Source: Epiperipatus broadwayi
Lineage: Eukaryota > Onychophora > Udeonychophora > Euonychophora > Peripatidae
DNA length: 64,000 nucleotides
Assembly (NCBI GenBank): GCA_028023455.1
Contig: JAQFVV010000276.1
Coordinates: forward strand, 1,008,545-1,072,544
Direction of reading: 5' to 3'
Under the pieces are notes generated by a model. It was not told the origin of the DNA. It saw nothing but the letters and a program-made list of their open reading frames with translations, and searched no databases. This document shows, piece after piece, positions 36,271 through 48,624 of this stretch (position 1 is its first letter; each line of letters opens with the position of its first letter). Position numbers and translations under genes: made by a program.

Positions 36271-38409
36271 ATCTGGAAATGGTTGTATGATTATTTTTCC
36301 TTTTCCCATTTAATTAAGTTATTCAATAATCAGCTCAACTCCAATATCTATATATAACATATATAAAAGTAAATCACCTTGAGTTATTTATCAACCACGT
36401 GTTAGATACTAAAAAAGAAGATATGGATGTACAAAAATATGATACAATAAATAGTAACATAGCTGTGAAATATCTACACTTTGTTGGTCAACTGTAATAA
36501 GATGTGCTTTTGATAAATTATAGTTACATAATATCTTGCAATAGTTTTTATATTGTGTTAAATCTTCACACATCATTTACTCAATTATCTATTTTATTAT
36601 AATAAATTTTGTTTATACATTACTACTATCTTCATAAATTCACCTGTCTTTAGATATATATTTAACAATTATATTTTATGATAAAAAAGGTCATTCTTTA
36701 CAAATGAAGGTTGTATGTTATCATGAAAAGCTGCTCTCCCCCACTTACTAAAAGATTTATATAATTCTATGTGTATTTATCTAATTGACAGCCATATAAA
36801 AACGATCTGAATGGAAATAAGCTAATAGTAGAAATTATTCGCTGCTTTTCTCTAGTGTAAAAAATTGTTTTTAGATATACATACTTTTATATATATTAAA
36901 CTTTTTTTTAAGTACACCCTTCTTTTTGCTTTTTATAATTGTATTGATATATCGAACTCCTTATTTAATGTTACTCTACTATTTTAAAATCATGTCTATT
37001 TTGATATTTATTTAACTTAGATACTCTATAGACATTGTGATCTAATTCGTGGTCGTCACAGGATCCAATTTTTGTTTGTAAAGTGAGATCTAATTATTCA
37101 TAGCAAGTAGATAAAACAAGAATAGAGAGCTTAAAAATTTCTCACTATCTGCTGTTGTCTAGCTTGATAAATAGTGTGTCAATCTGTATGCAGAACTGTT
37201 TTGGCGACGTTTGTTTAGTGATGAGCCCTATTTTAATGCCCTTCTACTTTTATTTATATAATATATTTTTCTTCTATATATATTAAACCATGCCTACTAC
37301 ACGCACGTATAAATGTAGTACTGTATATGTGTGGGTGTCACTTCTAAAAGTAAATCTTTAAGTATGACACTATGTATTTTAAAATGAAAACTGGTTTTTC
37401 TAGAAGAACAACATAACCTTCATATTTCTTAATACGAATTTTAATATGTTCTATTTTTTTTATTATTTATTAAAAATTATTTATTAAAAATTATTATTTC
37501 CGATAATACTTTCAAAATAATCACCATAACTTTTCCTTTACTAAGACATGAAATTTATTTCCTTAGGTTTATTTATATAGAAATATAATTTTAATTTTGC
37601 ACTACGTTTATACGAAAAATAAAATAAAAAACTGACAACGCAATACCGTTAAGTGCTTTATGTAAGAGTTTTGCGCCACAATTCTTGAGAGTTAATAAAT
37701 CCAACTTTGAGCAGTTCACATAATATACATATAGACTGATTATAAAAAAAAGGAGTGGGTGGGTGAATTTTTGATTGAATTATTAAATCTTCGTGTGTTA
37801 TAAAATTTTCAGTATGTCAACAGTCTTTAATTATCATTTAAACAATTTTGTTCTAAATTTTGCAGCAAATATAAATATTTTGATAAATTTATTTCATAAT
37901 AATAATGTAAAAAATGTTGTAAATGACTTTATGAAATTTAATCTAGATTAATTATCATTAAAAAATCTCACGGATCAAAGTTGATTTTATATTGCTTCAG
38001 AAATGCAGTTTTGTCTGCTATTGTTTAAAATAAAGAATGAGGAAAGATCGATTTAATTAGCACGAAGGAATTTTAAATATTTAAGTAAGATGTTTTACAA
38101 TTGATGAAGTTATTAAAAACAATGACAAACTATTGCTAGTAAAAAAAACTTGAATGGTTTTTTGGATAGATAATAAATGATGATTAAATATCTATTTATT
38201 TCTATTATCTATATAATAATAAACAGCTATTTAATAATAAATAAGGGTATTTCAACTCCATATAAACAAAAAAAGGTAAGAGTGAAAAAAACTACTCTAG
38301 AAATGAATTTTGAAATGATTCTGAAAACCGATCTGTGAACTATGAATATGTCCACATATAGAATGTGCAGGTCCATTTTTCAGTTTACATGATATTTTAT
38401 TATGTTGCT
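36271..38409. other. AT-rich, nothing recognised
   Basis: No coding or repeat partner found. 37030-37250 is slightly more balanced in composition. No tRNA-like folds were noticed. Confidence 0.45.
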
Positions 38410-39190
38410 TTTTAGTTTCCTAAGCAGAAAAATTTTCTTTCTGAAATACTTGAACACTTTGTCTAATTCCAGCTCTTCTATGCATTCTATTCTCTGCCAT
38501 AGTTTCCCAATGGAAGCTATTGACATTGTGCCTCTTTAGAATAGCTTTGAGATAATTCTTATAAATAGAGGAGCCTACCTCTCCTATAAAATCAATGCTC
38601 AAATTCACCAAAAACATTTTTTTAGAAAGTCTTCAATTGTTCATTCATTTTTCATGTCCAAGCCAACGAAAGTGTGACTTTACAATGATGGACTCAGTAA
38701 TATCACATCCAGCAAGCTGAAGAATATATTGATTGTTTTTATTGATCTTGCCATTGCAATTTTCAAATTTTACTGAGCAATCTCAAATGAAACTTTTCTA
38801 ATGTCTTTATATTGCTTCACTAAGATATCCATGTTTTGCATCCATCAATAAATTAGGTAAAATAACAGCTCTATATGCAGCAAATGTAGCTGCAGTAATC
38901 ATTTCTCTGGTATAAAATATTCTATCTTTTAACTTATTAAAAGCATCAACACAATGGAGACTCTGTTGGACCTCATCTTCCACATTCACCCTTTTTACTT
39001 AAAAAACTATCAGGGTATTTAACTAGTTTACATTCTTAAGTTGAAAACCATCCAAGATAAGAGTTGCTGAGGTTTTTTCTTCCAACACTGGCAGATAAGC
39101 AACTTAAGTGTTTTGAACATTAATTAATAAAACAAGACCATATAATTTTTTCTTATCCATCTTCATATATTCATTTACCTATCTAAACAA
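38410..39190 (-). pseudogene. LINE reverse transcriptase C-terminal fragment
   Basis: Read on the minus strand the frames give T-L-I-L-D-G-F-Q-L-K-N-V (about 39056-39025), a V-E-D-E-V block, A-F-N-K-L-K-D-R-I-F-Y then A-Y-R-A-V-I-L-P-N-L-L (the V-Y-R-A-V-V-L-P-T-L-L block). Next come F-R-W-L-G-H (the R-W-x-G-H block, about 38675-38660), Y-K-N-Y-L-K-A-I-L-K and W-E-T-M-A-E-N-R-x-x-R-R-A-G-I. This is the thumb/C-terminal region common in mollusc LINEs. The RT core upstream is missing, so the copy is truncated, and it has stops and a frameshift. Confidence 0.75.
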
Positions 39191-39499
39191 ATGTATAGAT
39201 ATTTTAAATCCATGTTTAACCCTTAAACCTATTAAATAAAATTCTTGATATAACTCAAAATATGAAATGTTAAAAAAAAATTATTTATTTGAACGTTTGT
39301 GATAGTGACATTTAATTTATAATTATATGTTATTCTGTTTCCAAGATTTAATCAGAATGCTAAATATTTTTTTAAATCAACTATTATTTATTATTTTTCA
39401 AATATCATCAACTATTGGTAATATCACATAGATTTGTATATAGTATAACATTTCCAATGTTATGACTTTCATTATCAGATATGCTTCCTTATCAATACT

Positions 39500-39582
39500 C
39501 TAGCATGAGAGTTGAACTAAAGATCGTTTTAGCTTCATGAATATTAATTCAATATAATGCTCTAACCAAATAGACTCCAATT
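39500..39582 (-). repeat. tRNA-like SINE head, second copy
   Basis: On the minus strand TCTATTTGGTTAGAGCATTA (39574-39555) matches the A-box region at 15371-15392, and AGTTCAACTCTCATGCTA (39518-39501) matches the B-box region at 15429-15444. The plus-strand stretch 39640-39735 in turn resembles the SINE body seen at 15455-15530, so this is probably a worn foldback copy of the same element. Confidence 0.55.
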
Positions 39583-39759
39583 AATTAGAGTAGCTAGTAA
39601 TTTTAACATTCATTAAGCTAAAATTTAATGGCTCAGTTCATGATCTAATTATTTACTGGTTACATGGAAAACACTTGAATAAAAGAAGGGAATAATATTA
39701 CTTCAAACATGGTGGTCTATATTATTTCAAATGGTTGAATGTCTTTAAAAAAACATAAA

Positions 39760-41519
39760 TAATGATTCAATTTTCCATCTGATAATTCAATTCAAAATAT
39801 AACTATAAACATAAAAATGGTTAATGTCTAGCAATAAAACTGTTAATATTAATAAAGTAATGTCTCATTGGTTAGATATTTGATCTTTATTTTAAATACT
39901 CTATTTTACATACATAAATATACAACAATTACATGAAAATAGTCTACACCTAAATGATATCAATGTAAAAAATGATCTCAATCCAGTTGTCACTCTTTTT
40001 ACAATAATGGTGGTACCTATTTTTATCTATGGACTAATATGTATATATAGACACTAAGGATTGAAACTTGGAGAGTGAGAGCATTAATTCAAAGAAGTTT
40101 AAATAAACCTCATTAAACAAATGAATCTAATCTTTCTGAAAACAAACTAACAAATAATCAATTATAACTTTCAAATTGCACTTAGATTATATATTACTTA
40201 GATAATAAAGCTAATAAAGCTTGAGACTAAATAGATTTATAAATGTAAATACATGAAAGGAAACCATACTTAAAGATTATCAACATCAGCAATTAATCAA
40301 CAATCTCAATCTGTTGTCAAGGCAACATTTTTGACAACAAAAGTGGATACCTAACTTTATCTATGATCTAGTATGTTTATATAGATACTAAAGATTGCAA
40401 TTTGACTAAAGATTTATAATTCACAGAATTACAAGTCATGAAATTTTCATGGGGTAGTGCATCAGCCTGGCACATTCACAGCTGGTTTCGATCTTAAGCT
40501 GAGTAATCTTGAACTTTTTTAAATTCATAAATAGATCTAAAACAATCATAGAGTTCTTTTAAGCATCCAGTCCATAGTTGATTAGATAGGCATCCAATTA
40601 TTATTATTTTCATTATTTTTAATCTACTGTGGGTTCAATATCTTTTCAGGAGATTTATTCTCATTTTTTCTTTCAATCCATAGCTTTTATTCCTCAGAAC
40701 ATTCCCGAAAATTTTTTCATCCTGTCAATATCTCCTATATAAACTTATTTTTAAATTTTCATAAACTTTTATGGAAACCAGTCTACTTTTGGTCATCTGT
40801 TTATGAAATGTTCAACTTCATTTTTTGTCTCCTTCATGTAATTTGCTTCTCATTTTTTCATATTAATATCAACCTATATATCTCATAGTTTTCTGTGATC
40901 TACAATCAGTGTATTACTCTTTTATTAAAGAAAGTATCATATTTATAAATTCCTTATGTGGTTTAGAGCAATGGTTGATCTACAAACTGTCTCTGGTTTA
41001 AAACTTAATCTAAACGTTCCTAACAAATTTTAATTAGATTCATAAATAAGCACTAATAAAAGTCATTTATTTAAAAATCCTTTTTTAAATCATATAATTG
41101 TATATGTTTTTAATATTTTTAGCAAAAATATTAAAGGTTTATAATTAGATCAGCTTGGAAAAGGGTTTTTAGAGTTTCAAATAAAATAAGATTTGTGTGT
41201 ATGTGCAGTTGGTTGTGGACAATATTTTTAGTTATTTAATTATAGATTAAGTAAGCAGATATTTATTTGGTGGAGTTAGAAGATTACAGTAACTAGAATG
41301 TTGTTCAATATCATTTTAGCTTGGTGCAACAACAATAGTCTCCATAGTTAAAATTATGCAATAATCAAAAAACATTTAATAAATTGGAGCTATAAATTTC
41401 CTCATTTAAATGTTAACTATATTTTACTAATAAGGTCCTTTAGTGTCAAATAATCCACTTTGCAAACAAAAATAAATCGTCTTTTGCCTATATTCAAAAT
41501 CTTATATGAATAGCAGTTT
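39760..41519. other. AT-rich; one weak tRNA-like sequence
   Basis: At 40445-40500 ATGGGGTAGTGCATCAGCCT followed by GCTGGTTTCGATCTTAAGC could be a worn tRNA-like SINE head. The stretch 39900-40400 contains two loosely similar blocks (TTTTATCTATGGACTAATATG at 40021 and TTTATCTATGATCTAGTATG at 40355) about 330 bp apart, an old direct duplication. Nothing else was recognised. Confidence 0.35.
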
Positions 41520-42250
41520 AGGTAATGATATTGGTTAGGATTAATATCAATCAATAGAGATGCTCAGGCATCCATATTTGAATTGGCTTGTAATTTAAAT
41601 TTATATCATTGCAGGAAAGTTTTCTATTTCATATGTGGTCTCTTTCTAAGTTTTTTTAAAATGGCTGTGATCCAGTTTAAGATTTCAACTGTCACATTTA
41701 ATATTATTTCTTCTAGCAATATTTCTAATCCAGGTCTATTTCAGTCTTTTAACTTTTCTAGTAATGTCTATGAAACCTTTTTTATTCTCATATCAATTGC
41801 TTTTAATCCCTTTCTTGTTACTCCTAAGATAATTTATCAATACTTTACAAAATGATCTGAAGCCTCTTTATTACTTTTTTTAAATGTCCAGACTTTGGAT
41901 TCATATTTATTTTCAATTGCCTATGCATATTTTTTTGATATTTAATTATTTTATGAAAGCAATTTGATTACTTTTATTTGTTATGCCCACAATATTATTA
42001 GTACTATGGCTATGTTATTTGTAATTGTTAACTTTAACAACTTCATAATTATCAATATTTATGTTTTGTGTGTGTAAAAAAACATTGAACATTATTATTT
42101 TAATCTTTTTGCATTTATTTTTAATGCTATATATTTGTGTTTGTCTGATAACTTTTGTAACACTTCTTGAAGCTCTGAAGCATTAGCTGAAAAAAAAAAA
42201 CCACTTCATAAAAGAAATTGAGATGACTTAAAGAATCTTTCTTTCTTTTT
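41520..42250 (-). pseudogene. RTE-type LINE 3' fragment
   Basis: On the minus strand the frames read S-A-N-A-S-E-L-Q-E-V-L-Q-K-L (from about 42190), L-K-I-N-A-K-R, I-N-I-D-N-Y-E-V-V-K-V-N-N-Y-K-Y (about 42060-42010), K-K-S-N-K-E-A-S-D-H-F, then V-E-I-L-N-W-I-T-A-I-L-K-K-L-R-K-R-P-H. These match the end of an RTE reverse transcriptase. Everything 5' of the A-x-x-S-E-L-Q block is absent, consistent with typical 5' truncation. The copy is full of stops. Confidence 0.68.
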
Positions 42251-42582
42251 CTTTTTTTAACTTCCAACTTGAATTTACAAAATACTTCTTATTGTAATTA
42301 AAAATGAATTATTAAATGGAACAAAACCATATCAAATGAATGACTAATGAAAAGTTGCATTAATCCATGATAGAACTATTATAAACAGTATATAGCAAGC
42401 ATTAGCACTAAATCCAAGATTTAAAAAAGATTGGAAAAAGTTAATGCAGATGAAAAATGTAAGATAAGAGAATCAGGCAATTATTTGTTTTATTAGTACA
42501 ATTTTTTGTCAAAAAATCAAGTTTCTACACTTAAGTTAATAAAAGGATTTGAACGTAGGATTTTCAGTCTATATTCATTCTC

Positions 42583-42985
42583 TATTCACTCCATCTCAAA
42601 CAACTGATACACATGACTACACACATGTGAAAAAGATAAATCATCCCCAGTAACGATATTTCATGCTGAACTAGCATTCATCAATTGGACCATATTATAA
42701 CCTCCCACACATATATACAATCAGTGCTTGACTTATATTAAGATAGCAATTCCTTAAAATTTAGGGGACAGGCTTCAATCTTTTCATTTTTTACAGTTTA
42801 AGGAATTGCTGTCTTAATATAATGGAAGCACTGATTGTATATATGTGTGGAAGATTATGATATGGCCAATTGATGAGTGCTGATTCAGCATGAAATAGGG
42901 TATTGGGCATCATTTATCTTTTTCACATGTGTGTGGACATGTGTATCGGTTGCTTGGGGTGGAAGATGAATACTGAAAATTCTAA
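42583..42985. repeat. Family A palindrome (two inverted copies)
   Basis: A minus copy (42583-42765) and a plus copy (42792-42985) face each other across a ~26-nt loop. Paired landmarks include CAGTGCTTGACTTATATTAA with its counterpart TTAATATAATGGAAGCACTG, ACACATATATACAATC with GATTGTATATATGTGT, and CATGTGAAAAAGATAAAT with its complement. The outer end carries the B-box-like GGATTTGAACGTAGG. Confidence 0.8.
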
Positions 42986-43019
42986 ATTCAAGTTCCTCTA
43001 TTTACTAAAATAAACATTC

Positions 43020-43806
43020 AGTATACTGAATAAACAGGTTAATTACATTTAAATTACTAAAACATATTTAGCTGGCCAAGAGTCTTACTATAACTTGAAA
43101 AAGAGTTTGGCATGGATTCAAACCATTTATATATTTGAAATTTTCGTTAGTAGCATAATAAAAATGAAAGTATTTGCTAAATTTATATTTACAATACAGT
43201 GTTTATTGGTAATTAAGCCAATATTTAAAAAATAGTCTGGATATCGGTTGGGATTAGTAAACAGCTCTACAATTGAATGAAGTGGAATAAATTATTATCG
43301 TTCATGCCTTGTTCATATAATGAGGATTAAACTTTGTCGGTGAAAAAAAAGTTATAGTCTGTAAGATACTTAACTACTGTCGAATAAATTTGTTTTATTT
43401 TGAATTATCGTGTTTTAATGAGCTTGTAAAGCAAATTAAATTATTACAAACAAGCTCTTTGCATTTTTTTTTTTTTTAAATATTTTTTCTAATAGTTACT
43501 TTTAAAAAATAACTTTTTAATATTCATTTAATGCTTGTTAAAAATGTTGAACCATAAATAATATTAATAGTAAATAAGACATCAATCTGTCATTGTAAAT
43601 GTAAGTTTACGTTAATTGTCTTTTTAAATATTCCATCTTTTTTCTTTTCTTTTTACATTTTCAAGATGTATCTTCAAAAATGTCCTTATTTAAAAAGTTG
43701 TTTTAAAAAAACATTTATTTTGTATAAAAACAATTAATAGGCTAAGTTCGGAGGTAAACAAACTGCGAGATATATATTCCAATGTGTCAGAAAAATACAT
43801 AAATAT
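43020..43806. other. AT-rich, nothing recognised
   Basis: Flanking sequence between two family A structures. No coding or repeat partner identified. Confidence 0.45.
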
Positions 43807-44544
43807 ATGTAATAACTGAAACACAGGCTTGTTATATACCTGTGGCTATATATATGTAATATAGGGTATATGAGCACAGACTTTCACACCACCCACCTCT
43901 CTCCACTCTATCTAATAACACTGATACACCTAAACACATATATGCTGAAAAGATAAATAATCACCAATATACATATTTCATGCTAAACCAGCAATCATCA
44001 GTTGGTCCAGACTATCATCTTTACACACATATATAGTATAAGTGCTCAGATATATATTAAGATAGACTATCCTCATAATTTAATGACAGGCTTCAATCCA
44101 CTCCACACTCCAACTCTTCAACCGTCCATCCAATTGAAAATCTGATGATGAAATGCTCAAAGGCCACCCTGAGGCCGAGATTAATGTCACACCCATATTG
44201 ACCTCATCATATTTTCAATTGGATGGACGGTTGAAGAGTTGGAGTGTGGAGTGGATTGAAGCCTGTTCATTAAACTATGAGGATAGTCTATCTTAATATA
44301 TATCTGAGCACTTGTACTATATATGTGTGTAAAGATGATAGTCTGGACCAACTGATGATTGCTGGTTTAGCATGAAATATGTATATTGGTGATTATTTAT
44401 CTTTTCAGCATATATGTGTTTAGGTGTATCAGTGTTATTAGATAGAGTGGCGAGAGGTGGGTGGTGTGAAAGTCTGTGCTCATATACCCTATATTATATA
44501 TATATCCACAGGTATATAACAAGCCTGTGTTTCAGTTATTACAT
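43807..44544. repeat. Giant family A hairpin, 335-nt arms
   Basis: Arms 43807-44141 and 44210-44544 are near-perfect reverse complements, from ATGTAATAACTGAAACACAG at the outer edge to CCATCCAATTGAAAAT at the inner edge, with a 68-nt loop. Differences are a few substitutions and short indels in TA runs. The arms extend beyond the family A unit into flanking sequence, so the inversion-duplication copied neighbouring DNA as well. No protein is encoded. The loop is the reverse complement of the head of the direct copy at 44606. Confidence 0.92.
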
Positions 44545-44605
44545 TATAGAGATGTTTGCCCATCCTTGCATATGTATTAGATGGATTATGTCCTGTACAT
44601 GTGGG

Positions 44606-44978
44606 GTTCAGATTGACCTTAGGTCAACATGGGTGTGACAATAATCTCGGCCTCAGGGTGGCCTTTGAGCATTCCATCATCAGATTTTCAATTGGATGGA
44701 CGGTTGAAGAGTTGGAGTGTGGAGTGGATTGAAGCCTGTCCATTAAACTATGAGGATAGTCTATCTTAATATACATCTGAGCACTTATACTATATATGTG
44801 TGTAAAGATGATAGTCTGGACCAACTGATGATTGCTGATTTAGCATGAAATATGTATATTGGTGATTATTTATCTTTTCAGCATATATGTGTTTAGGTGT
44901 ATCAGTGTTATTAGATAGAGTGGAGAGAGGTGGGTGGTGTGAAAGTCTGTGCTCACATACTCTATATTATATAAATAT
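44606..44978 (+). repeat. Family A repeat, full-length unit
   Basis: This is a direct copy of the right arm of the adjacent hairpin. It extends 5' with TTGACCTTAGGTCAACATGG, GTGTGACAATAATCTCGGCC and CTCAGGGTGGCCTTTGAGCA. It gives the best view of the whole ~370-bp unit. The head contains the palindrome TTGACCT-T-AGGTCAA (44613-44627). The tail, GTGTGAAAGTCTGTGCTCA, corresponds to the B-box-like tail in other copies. Confidence 0.88.
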
Positions 44979-45618
44979 ATGTATTAAAATATCTGCCTGA
45001 AGGTTGATTTAATTAGGCAATGAATTATAGTCACTTTTGTAGGAAGTGTTCAACAATTATCTTTTTCTACTAGCATTAGCTATTATATAATACTTCACGC
45101 TCTATGTAATGGTGGAAATGCAGATTTCAGAAGGTAAAGACTTTGCAAGCAAGTAGTTGGCTGCAGACGGTTGTGGGTTCTCTCGGCCGATGCTATGACA
45201 TATGGCAAAAAAAAAAGACTACTGGATCAATTCTTCGCTAATTAAAATAAAATTTAAAATGTGTCACCCGATTGAAATTATTGTGTTTAGCTTGCAACTT
45301 GCGTCTGTTATTCATTTGGATTTTTAAGCAACTAAACGTATTAATATTATTAATAGTAGATTAATATTAATGGTAGTGATAATAGTGGCAGAAGGATTAA
45401 CAACAACATGTGCTAACATCAGTAAAAATTGTTTATTGCCTTCCACAATTTTAACACAATTTCTTTTAATATCTTAATATTTGAATTTACATCATAAACT
45501 TTTTAAATCCTTTTATACTTATTATCAATTAAATAATTTTATTATGTAAAAGAACTCTGATTTATAATATATAAATCTTCTATTTAGCTTAAGTTAAAAT
45601 AAGATATATATATATATA
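44979..45618. other. AT-rich; possible worn tRNA-like sequence
   Basis: 45150-45200 (GTAGTTGGCTGCAGACGGTT, then GTGGGTTCTCTCGG) is GC-richer and vaguely tRNA-like at its 3' half, but has no clear A box in the right place. Nothing else seen. Confidence 0.3.
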
Positions 45619-47732
45619 TATTGTAACCGTCGGAATTGTCGAATGCTGTATTCTACTTCAATTGAAGAAAGAAAGGCCCAAAACGTTGGTGCCAATTTGT
45701 AACTGACTGAATTGATGGATGAAGGTGATGGTTAGAATGATCAATCTGATCTGATAAAAAATCTAAAAATCCAATATAAATTAATCTGGTCTAGCTCAAT
45801 CGGATCACCATTATATAATAAACCATCACAAAGCACAAATAATCTCTCTTAAAGTTTCATTTACCTAAGCTATATGCAAAATGAAGAGATAATGCGACCA
45901 TCTGCTCCAGACATCAACAAATCCGTCACAATTACAATATAAATTGCATAGAGCAGTGAAACCAACTACTATTACCCTAACAATAATATAGGATTAGGCT
46001 AATTACTTGATTGGCAATCTAATCAAAACCAAATCCCATTAATAACTAACATAGATTCCAACACATATATATTTTATTAGCCTGTTAATTATTATAGTAA
46101 TTTAACTCTACTTTATTATTTAAAGATGTTGCCTTTATAAATCAATGGAAAAGCTTCTAAGTACCTGTAATAGCACTTTACAAAACATTTGTTTTGCAAA
46201 CAGACATTATTTAAATAACAAAACAAATAATGCTTGAACCCAAATATGCATATATCTATTTTAGCAAACGCTAAATAGAAAGATAAACACTCGTGTTAAT
46301 AAGCGATATACAATTTTCTTTGTTTTTTTTTTTTTTTTTACTTCAATCTCTAATTAATAATTTTCTGTGGGTATCAACTGGTTTTATTATAATCCTATAA
46401 ACATTTTGAAAATTTGTACATTCACTTAAATGTCTACATAAATTAATGGACGTCGCTGATCTACCCATAAGCTACAAAATAATCTATAAATAACTCACAA
46501 ACATCTTCCAACAAAATGATGCTTAATTCGTGCTTCGCTTAGGTTTAAAATAGACTACTTCATTGGAGTTTAATATCAACACTCTATTAGCTCATTTCTA
46601 ACTTTACAATGTCCAATCACATTATATAAAAGACATATAGAGCTTCTATTGGATGTTTATTAACCTGTGAGCCTTAATACAACTTGTTTGAAAATTTTAA
46701 ACAATTGAGTAAAATTGATTGATAACAATTAAAACATATGATTATATTTGATATTTATATAGATTGAAATAATATTCAATTGAATCGGTCAATGAAATTT
46801 ATTCTCTTCATGTTATAAGAGTTTAAGAAAATATCCAAGACGAATTATTCCAAACTAAACGATAAAGTATAATTTAGATCTTTGTGACGGAATCAGACAA
46901 ACATGAAATGATTGACTTTGTACTATTAATTAAGATAAATGATAATATGTATGTATAATATTCGCATGCAAATATAAATATGAAAATTATATAGAAATAA
47001 AATAAATTTACTAGTAAGCTAAACATACCTTATCTTATATTCCAATTTGCTTACCAAGCTGAGCCTGAATTCCGCTACTTAAATAGCTACGCCGTCTTAC
47101 GCAATCCAAATAAGACAAAATAATTAAACTAGTCTTGATATTCAAATTAACTCAATTTATTAGATTATAAGAAAGAAAATTGACAATATTCATGATAGAA
47201 TACATCCGAAATAACTTTATAATTTTAGATGGGTTGATTAAATAAAATGATCATATTGCTATGTGTTTCTCTATATACGTGTTGCAATAACAATAACGAC
47301 ACAAAAAAAAATAAATGAATAAATGACGGGAAAGGCCCCTAGATATTTTACTAAAATAAAGTTTACTTATAACCTATACCAAAATGTGAAATAGGAGGAT
47401 ATCAAAATCTATTTGTTTATCAACATAATTACGGATAAATGAATATGAAATAGAGAACATTTTGAGCCTCTCCGATCATTTTCATCTAATAACTTATATT
47501 ACTTTTAGATAATAAAAAAAATCATCATATTTTACTACATATAAAAAAAATATAACACACGTACATTTTATATAACAAAAAAAAAATCATACCATATATT
47601 TATAAATCAGTTCGTTCACTGTTTACTGGTCTATCGATCGACCTCAATCATAGTGTATAGAAAAGTTTCTCCGTCAGAAATGGTAATCGTAAACCCTGCA
47701 ATACTTCATTAAAAAGTTTCCTTTTCCATTTT

Positions 47733-47763
<31 letters not shown>

Positions 47764-48624
47764 CCTCCTTTCTCTTCTCTCCTGAAGATGTGAGTGCACT
47801 TTGACTATTCCCATTATGAGGTAAAGTGATCCATTGGGTTCCTGTTCCGATGTTTATGCAAATCCATTTTTTTTTCTTTTTTTTTTTTTTTACTTCATAG
47901 GTTTCTTCTTATTTTTTTTTTTTTTTTTTTACATTGTTGCCGCCTTCCGAGACTCCCTTTCCACTGCCCGCTGAATGATTGAACGGGCAGACAATTCCTT
48001 TATTTTTTCATGTTTTATAGTTTTACATCCAAAATATTAAAAAAAAAAAATTCATTTTTTTTTTTTTTTTAAAGACACGGAAAATAAATCTGTCCTTTAC
48101 TATTGCAAAATGATAAAGCTTGTGTGTCCTCTTATCTTTTGAAACGTCATTTTTATATGTTCTCTTTCTGACGTTGTCTTATCCTGGCGACCACACACGG
48201 TTATAGATAAGAAGATACGTGAAGATTAAATCCAAATTCGATTACAATTTTTATTATTATTATTTTTTTTTAATATTATTTTATAAACCAAAATACAAAA
48301 TTGATATAATAACCTTTTAAATTATTGATACACATCAATGATTTACACCTATCTATATACTTCCCTTTAATAATAATATTTTTATAAAAAATTCTATAAA
48401 TAAAATGTACACAACATATATGTAAACATTAAACTGTATGTAATAATGTTACTATGGTGTCTGCATTCATATCTGAAAAGTATAAAACAATATCAATCCG
48501 ATTTAGTTAAATTTATATTATGCTGAATTGTTTACTATGTTTTTCTTTTCTTTTCTTATCATTTTTTTTTTTATATATATATATACCTGGATCATCAATT
48601 TGAACACTCACAATATATATATAT
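45605..48624. other. Region bounded by TA runs with a TTGTAACCG terminus; element suspected
   Basis: The TA run ends in TTGTAACCGTCGG at 45624, the same junction as at 6942. On the right, CACTCACAA meets a TA run at about 48608-48624. Internal CCGTCACA (45925-45932) and TGTGACGG (46886-46893) form another inverted pair. Composition differs from the flanks at 47930-47995 and 48110-48240. No coding sequence is recognised. It could be an LTR-type or other non-coding element, but its true ends are not proven. Confidence 0.3.
47730..48072 (+). repeat. Cluster of long T tracts
   Basis: Runs of T interrupted by few other bases lie at about 47738-47763, 47867-47891, 47914-47931 and 48056-48071, separated by balanced-composition sequence. 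A stem CTGCCCG (47964-47970) with CGGGCAG (47984-47990) sits between them. Confidence 0.85.

Noticed and set aside
47964-47990. Rho-independent-style terminator (GC stem followed by T tracts)
   Set aside because: The genomic context is eukaryotic and no gene ends there; the stem and T tracts are more likely coincidental or retroposon-derived.
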